A stretch of 64,000 nt of DNA. Origin: Candidatus Nitrosopumilus sp. Lineage in GTDB: Archaea; Thermoproteota; Nitrososphaeria; Nitrososphaerales; Nitrosopumilaceae. The stretch lies in the NCBI GenBank assembly GCA_029263475.1, contig JAJCXK010000056.1, positions 1 through 64,000 on the forward strand. Reading direction: 5' to 3'. This document shows positions 51,685 to 60,707 of the stretch, piece by piece. The first letter of the stretch is position 1, and the number at the start of each line of letters is the position of its first letter. The notes below the pieces were generated by a model, which had not been told where the DNA came from, did not search any database, and saw nothing but the letters and a program-made list of their open reading frames with translations. A program made the translations under genes and the position numbers.

Positions 51685-52287
51685 TCTACCAGTATATGTG
51701 AAATCAGATAATAAAAAGCAAGATTATCTCAAAGTACAGAAAATTTCATGGTATGATTGATGCATACTGCTCAAAATATTTGGCTATCACATTATTGTAA
51801 AACTAAAATCCAAAATTTTGTAACCTGTCCTGCTATGATGTCTAAACTCTTTTCCAATATGGGTGATTTCTTACATTTTTTGCACTAAAAATGGATCCGG
51901 AATATCAAATTTATCCAAACTTATACTGGATAGATTAATCATGTGTTAAAAAACCCTGCAAAGAAAGAACAAGTCAAATCCCTGAAACTATGATGCTTCA
52001 AATGTGTTAATGCTTTGTTAAATAATGACTGTGTCGTGTCTGAATCAGAAATTTAAAAACAACTCCTTGGGGATTGGATTATTGCGTTGAATTCTTGTAT
52101 GAGATTGTTCCAAACATCAGTAATTAGTGTTTATGACATTCAAGAATTATTCATACGAGTCATTGATATTTCTGATACTGGATATTGAAAGAAAGGAAAA
52201 CGCAAAAGATGATTTAATCAATATGGTGTATTTCGATATTTTCTTAATTCAAGAAATATAGTTCTGTGAAAATTTCTGAATGATAAC
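51685..52287 (+). other. 600-bp intergenic stretch
   Basis: AT-rich, with no ORF on either strand that has a motif, a signal peptide or a plausible promoter. Nothing further seen. Confidence 0.4.
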
Positions 52288-52611
52288 TCAAATACCTGTG
52301 TTTTCATCTTTGGAAAGATCGAGATAGACTTTGTCCCCTACAGAGAGATTCATTGCCTTGTATTCATGCATGTCAAGTTTTAATGATGTGCCTTCACTTC
52401 CGGGCATCATTCCACCCGCACCTGAAAGCATTTTGTTTAAATTCTTCACCATATCCCCCATCTTGGAAGGGTCCATCATCTTTGAAGGATCAAACTGGGA
52501 TTGAGGTTTGATTCCTTCTTGAAGATCTTTTGAAGATGTCAATGAGACTATCACGTAAGGTGCACCATCCTGCGATGCATCTATTCTCTTTACAATGAAT
52601 TCCTTGCGCAT
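52288..52611 (-). CDS. Hypothetical protein with Met-rich centre, 107 aa
   Basis: RKEFIVKRIDASQDGAPYVI and VSLTSSKDLQEG at the front, a flexible Met/Ser/Gly stretch (DPSKMMDPSKMGDMVKNLNK, GAGGMMPGSEG), then VGDKVYLDLSKDENTGI. A strand-loop-strand protein with a long low-complexity insert. Unknown role. Confidence 0.65.
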   Translation of the reverse strand: MRKEFIVKRIDASQDGAPYVIVSLTSSKDLQEGIKPQSQFDPSKMMDPSKMGDMVKNLNKMLSGAGGMMPGSEGTSLKLDMHEYKAMNLSVGDKVYLDLSKDENTGI

Positions 52612-52648
52612 GTATTGATCTTATAATCATGAGGTTATAACTAATTTT

Positions 52649-53233
52649 TCATCTATAGCGAGCTGCAAATGTATTTGATTCTTCACTTTGCAAGTCTTTG
52701 TTGTATTGTTTTGTGATCAGACTTCCATACATAGTCAAGTCCCTGCCGAGTGTTTCAATTCGTGAGATGATGTTTTTGTTGGTTATGTTACCTTGTTTGT
52801 CAAAGTCTTGGTCAGAGTTTACAGATACGCCATATGGCATACTCCATCCGTAACACTGTCTTACTGCTGTTCTCATCTGGTCCATTACAGTAAGGCCCTT
52901 TTCATGTGATGCACATATGTAGCCAAATGTCTTTCCTGCAAAATCAGACCAGAAAAAATCCAAAAAATTCTTCATTACTCCAGACATGGAACCATGATAA
53001 TCTGGAGATGCCAGCATAAATGCATCTGCCCATTTTACATATTCTGTAACTTTGTCAAGTTCCTGCGAATTGTTCTGTTCTGGATGATACATGGGTAACT
53101 GTAATTCTCGTAAGTTCAACATTCTTGATTCTGCGCCGTTTTTTTCTGCTTCCTCTAGCGCTAGTTTCAGAACTTGTGTGCTGTATGATGTTTCTCGCAT
53201 ACTGGATGCTACACCTAATATTTTTAGATTCAT
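52649..53233 (-). CDS. NADPH-dependent FMN reductase family protein
   Basis: 194-residue flavodoxin-like fold: GVASSMRETSYSTQVLKLAL (FMN phosphate loop), AESRMLNLRELQLPMYHPEQ, and ADAFMLASPDYHGSMSGVMK then NFLDFFWSDFAGKTFGYICA. This is the NADPH-dependent FMN reductase/azoreductase signature. Electron acceptor unknown. Confidence 0.93.
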   Translation of the reverse strand: MNLKILGVASSMRETSYSTQVLKLALEEAEKNGAESRMLNLRELQLPMYHPEQNNSQELDKVTEYVKWADAFMLASPDYHGSMSGVMKNFLDFFWSDFAGKTFGYICASHEKGLTVMDQMRTAVRQCYGWSMPYGVSVNSDQDFDKQGNITNKNIISRIETLGRDLTMYGSLITKQYNKDLQSEESNTFAARYR

Positions 53234-53317
53234 CTTACCTTGTGCATGATCAAACTGCCTCGGTTATATTTTTTCAGAGTTTCATATGGGTTTGTTAATT
53301 ACCCTCAAAACTATAAT

Positions 53318-53347
53318 TACATACACGTCATACTGGGATACGGATAA
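53318..53347 (+). repeat. Intergenic element ACACGTNAyrCkGGG, copy 1
   Basis: TACATACACGTCATACTGGG, flanked by CTATAA before and ATAC after. It matches the stretches at 57945-57978 and 62979-63011 over about 30 positions. It is 114 bp upstream of the peroxiredoxin-like start, on the same strand as the next gene. Confidence 0.5.
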
Positions 53348-53460
53348 GGAAAATAACAACGTGCTCACATGGAATCCGTTTTTTTTGAAAGAGGACACGT
53401 TTCAGAGAATTTAATCAAAAAAGTAATCCTATAGATTAGAGAGATCATCCGATATATTCA

Positions 53461-54030
53461 ATGGCTGAAGAATTCACAAAACTTCCAGATGGTCTGCCTC
53501 AACCAAATGATGATGGGGCGTCTGATCATCTTTTGGGAATGACAATTCCAAACATCATACTACCATCAACAAAATGTTCTGTACTGGATTTTTCAAAAAT
53601 TCATTTGAATTACAAGGTCCTGTATTTCTTTCCGATGATTGCCATTCCTGGTCAGAATGTACCTTCATCAGGATGGAATGACATTCCAGGTGCACGAGGA
53701 TGCACTCCTCAGAATGTTTCAATGAGTGAATACAATAGTGATTTGCAAAAATATGGTGCAATGTCTATCGGGATCTCCACTCAATCCATTAATGAATTGA
53801 CAAAAGTATCATTCCTTAGAAAGTTTTCACAGCCATTAGTTTCTGACAGTAATTTAGAATTTCAAGAAAAATTCAACATTCCCACATTCCAATTTGAAAA
53901 CAAAGAAATGTACAAGCGACTTACGCTAATTGTACTGGAATCCAGGATCGTCAAGGTTTTTTACCCTGTTTTCTCCCCTGACAGACATATTTTTGAGATT
54001 CTGGAATGGCTAGAAAAAAATTCAAAATGA
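53461..54030 (+). CDS. Peroxiredoxin/redoxin-like protein, 189 aa
   Basis: Thioredoxin-like fold: GMTIPNIILPSTKCSVLDFS, KVLYFFPMIAIPGQNVPSSG, then WNDIPGARGCTPQNVSMSEY, where a single Cys follows the GxRGCTPQ pattern of bacterial redoxin proteins. Continues ISTQSINELTKVSFLRKFSQ and NIPTFQFENKEMYKRLTLIV. The classical TxxC of AhpC enzymes is replaced by RGCTPQ, so peroxidase action is likely but unproven. Confidence 0.82.
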   Translation: MAEEFTKLPDGLPQPNDDGASDHLLGMTIPNIILPSTKCSVLDFSKIHLNYKVLYFFPMIAIPGQNVPSSGWNDIPGARGCTPQNVSMSEYNSDLQKYGAMSIGISTQSINELTKVSFLRKFSQPLVSDSNLEFQEKFNIPTFQFENKEMYKRLTLIVLESRIVKVFYPVFSPDRHIFEILEWLEKNSK

Positions 54031-54107
54031 GATAAAATCCATAAAATTGAGATGTATGTTCATTTGTTTTCATGTGGGGATTACACTAAAAAGATATCCT
54101 AACTGAT

Positions 54108-54776
54108 TTATCTTCGTTTTTTCTTTTCAATGATCTTCTTTTCTTGAATTTTTTTAACTGCATACAATGCGATAAAAAACATAATCAGAATTGGACCCAT
54201 ACTCCCGATGATTATGGATGTAAGCGCACCTGATTCGGATATGATCTCGCCTGTCTTCAACGATTGATGTGAAAACGCTTCATCATCAATTCGAATGAAC
54301 CGACCATTATCTTCCAGTAGGTTGGCTGTTGGATGGTGAATCGTAATGGAATCTGAAACTTCAAGTTCCTTTGAAGAGTAGGATGATGGTAACGTCCTGT
54401 CTTCATATGTTGCAGTTACCATGTCCCCAGCATATACGCGTAATCTTTGTCCTGCAGAAACATCCTCGGAGAAGTAAACAGGACTATCAAATATTCCTGA
54501 ATTTTTCTCTGTTTCGTACACTGAAATTATAATTCCTATGGGATCAGAATCGGACCAAACGCGAATCTTAAATTTGTCCATCTTATCTGTATTTTTATTC
54601 ATATCCTCATCCGTAACTTGTATTTTGTATGAGGGAATTTTAGAATTGATATGTAATCCAAACCATTCCGTTTGTCCTATTTTTTGCAAATCTATTTTTT
54701 CCGCAAAAGATTCGGGAATGAATGATATTCCCATGATTGTAATTATCCCAACAATAATCAAACATCTGAACTTCAT
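54108..54776 (-). CDS. Secreted surface protein with a C-terminal TM, 222 aa
   Basis: Signal peptide (IIVGIITIMGISFIPESFAE), then an Ig-like domain (YKIQVTDEDMNKNTDKMDK, FKIRVWSDSDPIGIIISVYE, SGIFDSPVYFSEDVSAGQRL), the repeating unit of thaumarchaeal S-layer-like proteins. Ends with TM (ITSIIIGSMGPILIMFFIAL) and a basic tail (KKIIEKKKRR). It is held in the membrane, facing outside. 3 bp after the extended end of the cupredoxin-like gene, so operon. Confidence 0.8.
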   Translation of the reverse strand: MKFRCLIIVGIITIMGISFIPESFAEKIDLQKIGQTEWFGLHINSKIPSYKIQVTDEDMNKNTDKMDKFKIRVWSDSDPIGIIISVYETEKNSGIFDSPVYFSEDVSAGQRLRVYAGDMVTATYEDRTLPSSYSSKELEVSDSITIHHPTANLLEDNGRFIRIDDEAFSHQSLKTGEIISESGALTSIIIGSMGPILIMFFIALYAVKKIQEKKIIEKKKRR

Positions 54777-54779
54777 GTT

Positions 54780-55547
54780 CTATTTCTCCAAAACTATCAC
54801 TATACCTGTCATCTATGGACCTGGATTTCCATGATATTCAAATGTCCCTGTGTTGTTGAATGTGACTGATGATGACTCTCCTGGTTTTAGAGGTCCTGTA
54901 GACCATTTATTATCATCACTGGAAAATGAATGATGTGTGTCGTCTTCGTTGATCCATTTGATCGTATTATTTTCTCCTAGTATGACCGTGACTACTTTTG
55001 GATCTAGACTTTCATGTCCTTCAATAACCGCGTCTTGTAAAATCAAAACAGTGGAAGTAATTTCGTCGTATTCTGCAGCCTGTTTTCCTCCGATTGCTTT
55101 TTTGTGAGTTTCAGGTATGATGCATTGACCATTTTGAATCAAAGTGTTCTTGCCATAACAAGTCAAACCTGTTTGTCCGTCTGTAATTCCTTCTACAGTA
55201 CCTGCCCATTCACTTATTCCCACATGCTCGGTTCCTGGTTCATACTGCTCTCGTTCTGCATTTGAAGAAAATTTCGGTGGCAATACCCAATAATCTTCAA
55301 TGCTCATGCAGTTGTAACCTCTATCAGGATGAGCCATCACCCCTCCGCAAGTATACGTGTCAGTCCACCCATACCACTCGTAGATATTTGTCTTAAACTG
55401 CATTCCAAAAAATGACATTCCAATCACATGACAGTGTATGCCCTTAATGTCCAAAGTATTACAAGAAAATACGGCAACATTTGGTGGAACAAATGGAATT
55501 GCAAAAACCATTAAAATAACAATTAGAATTTTATATTTAATTTTCAT
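54780..55547 (-). pseudogene. Cupredoxin-like secreted protein truncated by TAG
   Basis: The ORF ends FEYHGNPGP at TAG (54813-54815). In the same frame the sequence continues MTGIVIVLEK to TAG at 54780, 3 bp before the next gene. Cupredoxins normally end (H)PWMxGxVxV, so TGG (Trp) to TAG is the likely change. Front: TM or signal (IKYKILIVILMVFAIPFVPP), a Cys-rich middle domain (CNTLDIKGIHCHVIGMSFFG, TYTCGGVMAHPDRGYNCMSI), and C-terminal VILGENNTIKWINEDDTHHS. The usual YxC and second His copper ligands are replaced by HGNPG, so type 1 copper binding is doubtful even when restored. Start ATG 55547. Confidence 0.78.
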
Positions 55548-55695
55548 ATTCAAATACACCACTTATCTTAACTGTTGCATCTCTTATGCATACTTTTACT
55601 TCAACATGGTCAACATCAATTTTTCCAATGTATGTACAGGGTGGCATGACATCCTCGCTAAGATAAATCCTGGATATGTCGTTGCAAACTTGCAT
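55537..55695 (-). CDS. 52-aa protein overlapping the cupredoxin-like gene
   Basis: Below the ORF track limit. MQVCNDISRIYLSEDVMPPC then TYIGKIDVDHVEVKVCIRDA and TVKISGVFEYEN; alternating strands, three cysteines, no signal peptide. Its end overlaps the start of the cupredoxin-like gene by 11 bases, so the two are coupled. No family known. Confidence 0.55.
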   Translation of the reverse strand: MQVCNDISRIYLSEDVMPPCTYIGKIDVDHVEVKVCIRDATVKISGVFEYEN

Positions 55696-55790
55696 TAATT
55701 TAGATCCTTACAAGTTGAAGATTATCAACATAAACATTAGTGGTATGCATACAATCGATATTGGTCGTAAATGCATAGTGAATTTAATGG

Positions 55791-56360
55791 ATGGGTAATT
55801 TGAAAGTAAAATCTTTGCTTTTGATATCATCTATGACAATCTTGCTAATTGGCATATCTGATGAATCTTTTGCAGACAAGAGAATAAAATTACATTTGGA
55901 GCAGACAATCAGTACAAATGATCTTAAGTTTACTTTTTTGAATGTGAGTGATTCACGATGTCCCTCTGATATCACATGTGTCTGGGCAGGACATGTAACT
56001 GCCACGATTCGAATTGAGAATCAAACTCATACAAATATATCTAATTTAATTCCTGATGATTCACCTATCTTTTTTTCACCTTACAAAATTATCTTGCTTG
56101 ATGTGAGTCCGTATCCTACTAGTATGGAAACATCCGATGATCATATTGCAACACTTGCTGTGTACGGTTTGGATGGCAGGCCTCCATGTGAAAAGCACAT
56201 GACGGTCAAAGAAGGATTATGTGTCACAGAATCTCCAAGACCTCTTGATTTTAGAGAATCCGGAGGAGATGTGGGTTTGCTTTACTCCTATTCCAGTTTA
56301 GGTTTTGTGGGGATTGTAATTGGATTTTTTATGATTAAAAAATGGAGAAATAGAAAATGA
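55791..56360 (+). CDS. Secreted protein with C-terminal TM, 189 aa
   Basis: Signal peptide (VKSLLLISSMTILLIGISDE), then strands with DSRCPSDITCVWAGHVTATI, a recurrent pattern of small extracellular proteins (RCPxxxxCxWxG). A later segment has PPCEKHMTVKEGLCVTES, and a C-terminal TM (YSYSSLGFVGIVIGFFMI) ends in a basic tail. GTG/ATG start at 55791. The stop overlaps the next gene by 4 bases. Function unknown. Confidence 0.75.
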   Translation: MGNLKVKSLLLISSMTILLIGISDESFADKRIKLHLEQTISTNDLKFTFLNVSDSRCPSDITCVWAGHVTATIRIENQTHTNISNLIPDDSPIFFSPYKIILLDVSPYPTSMETSDDHIATLAVYGLDGRPPCEKHMTVKEGLCVTESPRPLDFRESGGDVGLLYSYSSLGFVGIVIGFFMIKKWRNRK

Positions 56361-57262
56361 GTAACAAATTACTACTGATTGGGATTATATCTGTGGCTAC
56401 AGTGTCACTTCCAGTATCATTTGAATCCCTGTACAATTATACAACTTTTGTTATGCCGATAAAAAATTCCAATCTGGGTGTACAAGCAGATCACTATGAC
56501 GTAATTCTCGTCTCATCTCCTAACGCGCTTTTTATCCATGACATAAAACTGGTCTCTTAGAATGCAATTGAAATTGAGTTTGGTGAAAATCTAGATAATC
56601 CAATCAACCCCAAATATCATGAACAAGTATCAAAATTTTCTTTTACTACAGTCATTAAAGAGGGACAAACATTTTTGGACAGATGCAGTACAGAACGTGT
56701 TCCAAACAAACCTGGAATTGGAATTTACAAGTATGTGGGATTGGCAATTGACAAAAGAGACAATGAGAAAGGACCTGTTTTCTTGTTTTATCATGCATCC
56801 TCCATTGTTCAAAGTGCTATGCCATGTAAATTCCCACAGGTGATTGAGAACTCTATTGATGTAATACAGTTAGATGCAAAACCCAATCCAAACTATCCCT
56901 TTATTGAAAACACATTATTTGAAGATGAGAAAGAACAAGTCGAAATAGGGGCAGAAAAATCAGGGGTAAATGAAAATTTGAGCTTGATAAATCCTGAAAA
57001 AGACATCCCCGCATTCTTTGCAGTTATGTTGATGGAACAAAACATTGAATGGGATGTGCTGCAAAGAGAATGGAATAATCCTGACTTTGAACTTGAATTG
57101 CCTGCCCGTATATGCTTCCAAATCTCAAACTCTTATGGAAAAGACGTGTATCTTTCTACAGTATTGTTAAATCCTTATGAATTATCAGATATGATTTTTC
57201 ATGATTCACTTCCTGAAGACTGTATGAAAGTATTACCAGTTACGCAATTTGGAAGAAAATAA
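56357..57262 (+). pseudogene. Secreted protein gene with an in-frame TAG
   Basis: ORFs 56357-56560 and 56675-57262 are in one frame. TAG at 56558-56560 (after HDIKLVS) is followed directly by NAIEIEFGENLDNPINPKYH and FTTVIKEGQTFLDRCSTERV without any gap, joining the two. Full length is about 300 residues: signal peptide (LLLIGIISVATVSLPVSFES), then a domain with CSTERV, SAMPCKFPQV, RICFQIS and EDCMKV, four or five cysteines for disulfides. Coupled to the gene before (ATGA overlap). A single C-to-T change (CAG to TAG) would explain it. The second part could start at 56675 but would lack a signal peptide. Confidence 0.75.
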
Positions 57263-57431
57263 AGACTGAACTTTAATTTCTTGTCGTCACTACATCTATT
57301 CAATCATTGGGAATTTTTGATGCTTGTGTCGCATGCGATATACTACTTTTTGGATGATGCCTTGTTTCTGTTTCTGATTAGCTGAATCTAAGTTTAGCAT
57401 TGTTTAAATCCGTGATTTTTTTTGCAAAATC

Positions 57432-57686
57432 ATGGTAACATATTGCAGAAATTGTAAAACGGCATTTAATGCTAAAAATGCACTATTTTGTTCTACGAGT
57501 TGTTACAAGTTCTATACGGATGCATTAGAAAGAAATGTGATTGTATCTTTAAAAGACAATACTCAGAAAGTTAAAAGGTCAACCAATTTTTCAATTTTAA
57601 TGTATGATCAAATCCATTGCGGTCATGAATATTCAAAAAATGGTACAATGAGTTGTAAAAAATGTGGTCGTACAAATATCGCATGA
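57432..57686 (+). CDS. Zinc-binding protein, two clusters, 84 aa
   Basis: MVTYCRNCKTAFNAKNALFC then STSCYKFYTDALER is an FCS/MYM-like knuckle (CxxC, CxxxC), and the end HCGHEYSKNGTMSCKKCGRT has another ribbon-like cluster. No TM. Possibly nucleic-acid or protein contact. Confidence 0.6.
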   Translation: MVTYCRNCKTAFNAKNALFCSTSCYKFYTDALERNVIVSLKDNTQKVKRSTNFSILMYDQIHCGHEYSKNGTMSCKKCGRTNIA

Positions 57687-57687
57687 A

Positions 57688-57891
57688 TTAGATATAATGA
57701 GGATCACTAGACCTGAAAATTAATTGAATGTCCCTAAAATACCTGTAAAATGATCGTGTAATGAAAAGACTTCCAAAAAATTTCTTAAAAAGTAAATTCA
57801 TCCAAAAATCTTTTCTCAAATACCATTTTTGAATTAGAATGTGATGATCGAAATCAAAACGTGTGACTTTTCCTTGTCTATTCAACTCCAA
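57688..57891 (-). CDS. Doubtful basic, aromatic-rich ORF, 67 aa or longer
   Basis: LNRQGKVTRFDFDHHILIQK and KDFWMNLLFKKFFGSLFITR. The frame is open about 20 codons further upstream (FLKLLEKIVHLLE) without a standard start. It has protein-like composition but no promoter, start or motif; it may be a remnant. Confidence 0.25.
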   Translation of the reverse strand: MELNRQGKVTRFDFDHHILIQKWYLRKDFWMNLLFKKFFGSLFITRSFYRYFRDIQLIFRSSDPHYI

Positions 57892-57944
57892 AAGATGAAC
57901 AATCTTTTCAAGTAATTTTAAAAATGTGACGTTCCTGGTATTCT

Positions 57945-57978
57945 ATCCATATTTCCACACACGTTATGCTGGGGATGT
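57945..57978 (+). repeat. Intergenic element ACACGTNAyrCkGGG, copy 2
   Basis: CATATTTCCACACACGTTAT then GCTGGGGATGTGG, in the 330-bp gap before the antiporter gene (57892-58223), which has no other feature apart from AT-rich promoter-like stretches. Confidence 0.5.
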
Positions 57979-58223
57979 GGTTGGGCACTTGGGTTTTGCA
58001 CCCTGTGAAACGGTTCAAAATCATACCTACACGGAAATCTTGAAATATTTAAAAATAGGCATTTAATATTTTAGCATCTTCATCTATATGAAATATGGTT
58101 TGGTACGTATTTGAATAGTCTAAATTATATCCAAAATGAATAAAAATAATGAGAATCAGATTTGTGATGGAATTTTTTAATAAACATGGTTCTATCTGTT
58201 CTTGTTTGGATGGTAAGGATTAA

Positions 58224-60044
58224 TTGGCAGGCGTAGAAGTTACAGAATTCCTGGCACTACTTGCGCTATTACTTGGAGGTGGCATGATTGGAGCAGGAAT
58301 CATGAAGAAGATAAAATTCCCCACCATTATTGGGTTCATCATTATTGGTATGATTGCCGGACCGTACGGATTGGGAATTGTGGATGATGTTGAACTGATC
58401 AACCTGCTTGCAGAACTTGGAATAATAATATTGCTTTTTGTGGTGGGTTTGGAATTTAGCCTTCAAAAGCTCAGAAAGGCAGGAATCAAGCCAATCATTG
58501 TGGGCATGTCAGAACTGTCCATAATGTTTTTTTTGGCATATGTTGGAGCGTTCTCATTTGGTTGGTCTCACATAGAGGCCCTGTACCTTGCAGGAATATT
58601 GTCAATCAGCAGTACTGCCATATCGCTAAGGCTGATGCGTGATCTGAAATTGGTAAAGACAAAGGAATTCAACACAATAATCACTATCCTGATTGTCGAG
58701 GATCTTGCAGCTGTCTTACTGCTTGTGATATTGGGCAATGTCTCAGCAGGGGAGGGTATTGAGATTGCAGGCATAGGAATTCTGATACTTCAGAGTCTTA
58801 CCTTTTTTGTAGTTGCTCTGGCTGCAGGGATTAAGCTGATTCCAAAACTTTTGGAAAAGATTCAGGGGTTGGACATTCCAGAGGGGCCATTCATAACAGC
58901 ACTTGCGTTGGGATTTGGTTTGGCAGTACTTGCGCACTTTTTAGGTCAGAGCTCCGCAATTGGAGCATTCATTATGGGAATGATAATTGCATCATCAAAA
59001 CATTCGGAGGCGATAATTCAAAAAGTGCTGCCATTGCGTGACTTTTTTGGAGTAATGTTTTTTGTGTCAATTGGGATGCTGGTAAATATCACTGCAATTC
59101 CAGAGGTGGCTTTGATCTCAATTCCCATCATAATTTTGGCAATAATAGGAAAGTTTGTTGGGAATTTTTTTGGTGCTGCTATGTCAGGTCATGATATGGC
59201 CGGAGCATCAACGGTCGGTTCAGTAATGGTTCCAAGAGGGGAATTTTCATTTATCATTGCAAAGCAGGCAGTAGATAGTGGTGCAGTCCGAGATTCTTTG
59301 TATCCAGTTACGATGCTTGTAACATTGGCTACGATGCTTTGCATGCCATTGTTGCTAAAGATTCTTCCTACGCTGGCAGACAAAAGCAGTTCAATACCGC
59401 TAAAAATGATAAATCCAATATTCATAGTTGGAAAATTCTTCAACCAACTAATGCAGTCATCTGATGACAATGCTAGATTAAATAAAATGCTAAGAAATCA
59501 TGGTCCAAAGCTTTTCATAAACATGGTAACCGTAATTGCAATTCTTGCCATTATAGAGTATTTTGAGGGGGATATAGTCAACCTTATCTCGGGTACTGGC
59601 ATTCCGCTTTTGATAGAGGCTGAATCATTGTTAACAATTATCAGTATAATTCTAATTATTTATCCCATCGTTGCACTATTTGGAAAGATTGAGAGAGTTG
59701 TTACAGCCATATCTGACATTATATCTACAAAGCTTTTGCCTGGGGATACAAGTGAGATAGAACGCAAGCCGCTTCACAGACTAGTAAGAAACATCTTCTT
59801 TGTGGCTGCTGTATTGGTGATCGTTGCACTAGTTGAGCCGTATATTGTAGAAATATCTGGAATAGAATTCATATCTTTGATAATTTCAATAATCGGATTT
59901 GCAATAGCAATAATATTGATCGCTGACAGCGTATTTGTATTTCAGAAGATGTCTCACGGACATATCATGGAAATCCTTCTCAAGGAAGATGAGGCAAAGG
60001 AACATGATGAGAATGAACATGATGAGAATTCACATAAGAAATAA
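58224..60044 (+). CDS. CPA2-type cation:proton antiporter (KefB-like)
   Basis: 606 residues; about 12-13 TM in the first 400: FPTIIGFIIIGMIAGPYGLG, LLFVVGLEFSLQKLRKAGIK, LSISSTAISLRLMRDLKLVK, ITILIVEDLAAVLLLVILGN and the ALGFGLAVLAHFLGQSSAIG helix, the CPA2 (KefB/NapA) signatures with acidic pair VED. After the transport core come three to four more TM and a His/Glu/Asp-rich tail (KEHDENEHDENSHKK). No RCK domain. It moves Na+ or K+ against H+; ion not determinable. TTG start. Confidence 0.92.
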   Translation: MAGVEVTEFLALLALLLGGGMIGAGIMKKIKFPTIIGFIIIGMIAGPYGLGIVDDVELINLLAELGIIILLFVVGLEFSLQKLRKAGIKPIIVGMSELSIMFFLAYVGAFSFGWSHIEALYLAGILSISSTAISLRLMRDLKLVKTKEFNTIITILIVEDLAAVLLLVILGNVSAGEGIEIAGIGILILQSLTFFVVALAAGIKLIPKLLEKIQGLDIPEGPFITALALGFGLAVLAHFLGQSSAIGAFIMGMIIASSKHSEAIIQKVLPLRDFFGVMFFVSIGMLVNITAIPEVALISIPIIILAIIGKFVGNFFGAAMSGHDMAGASTVGSVMVPRGEFSFIIAKQAVDSGAVRDSLYPVTMLVTLATMLCMPLLLKILPTLADKSSSIPLKMINPIFIVGKFFNQLMQSSDDNARLNKMLRNHGPKLFINMVTVIAILAIIEYFEGDIVNLISGTGIPLLIEAESLLTIISIILIIYPIVALFGKIERVVTAISDIISTKLLPGDTSEIERKPLHRLVRNIFFVAAVLVIVALVEPYIVEISGIEFISLIISIIGFAIAIILIADSVFVFQKMSHGHIMEILLKEDEAKEHDENEHDENSHKK

Positions 60045-60122
60045 TTACCAAAAATAAAATCCCTTTGATCATTACATTAATCCAGTTACTGTATAAAGTA
60101 AAGTTAATAAATATGCAAGGGT

Positions 60123-60551
60123 ATGTACAATAACATGATACCGTTACAGCAACATTTAGATGAATTTGGTATGAAACACTGTCCTCTTGAGATCAGTCTA
60201 AGGATTATCGGAAAAAAATTTACAATACATATCATTAGAAACATGATTTTACTAAAGCAAACAAGATTCAACGAATTTCTAAATTCGATGGAAGGTATCA
60301 GTACAAAGACACTGTCAGTAAGACTTCGAGAAATGGAGGATGCAGGACTGATAACTCGCAATATCATTGAGAAAAGGCCGCTAAGGGTGGAATATCACCT
60401 AACAGAGAAGGGAGAAGCACTGGCTCCGGTCATGATACAGATGGCAAATTTTTCCATGCATTGGGAGTCAAAAAAAGTATTCAAGAATCAAGAGCCATCA
60501 ACCATCAAAGAGACATTTGGCACTGAAAGGCTGGCCAAAGTGTGGGATTAA
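60123..60551 (+). CDS. HxlR-family winged-helix regulator
   Basis: 142 residues. CPLEISLRIIGKKFTIHIIR with NMILLKQTRFNEFLNSMEGI, then STKTLSVRLREMEDAGLITR and wing RPLRVEYHLTEKGEALAPVM, the standard HxlR pattern (N-terminal Cys, helix-turn-helix, wing). A TTAATAAATAT box 26 bp before the second Met (60135) suggests that as start of a leaderless gene. It lies directly upstream of the ferredoxin-SCP2 fusion gene, whose promoter contains a perfect inverted repeat. Confidence 0.92.
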   Translation: MYNNMIPLQQHLDEFGMKHCPLEISLRIIGKKFTIHIIRNMILLKQTRFNEFLNSMEGISTKTLSVRLREMEDAGLITRNIIEKRPLRVEYHLTEKGEALAPVMIQMANFSMHWESKKVFKNQEPSTIKETFGTERLAKVWD

Positions 60552-60677
60552 AATAATCATAGATGTCCTTTTTTGAACGTTCAGTTGTGATTTTGTATTA
60601 ATCAAAGACATTAATTTAGATAACTAAATTTTACAAAAGAATTTTTTGTGTGTTACCTTTTGGTTACTTTACATCTT

Positions 60678-60702
60678 ATGTACTTACTTTTATGAAGTAC
60701 AT
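60678..60702. promoter_or_regulatory. Candidate HxlR operator: ATGTACTT-N9-AAGTACAT
   Basis: Perfect 8-bp inverted repeat around ACTTTTATG, ending 5 bp before the ATG of the reductase gene and including its probable TATA stretch. Spacing of dyad arms (17 bp centre to centre) suits a winged-helix dimer. Binding by the adjacent HxlR protein is inferred. Confidence 0.6.
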
Positions 60703-60707
60703 GTATA

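Noticed and set aside
54813-56560. Pyrrolysine or general TAG recoding
   Set aside because: No pyl genes or suppressor tRNA in the window, and other lesions are TAA, TGA and frameshifts, so one recoding rule cannot explain them. Kept only as a check.
58220-59470. Several minus-strand ORFs inside the antiporter gene
   Set aside because: Shadows of a 606-codon membrane protein with clear CPA2 motifs.
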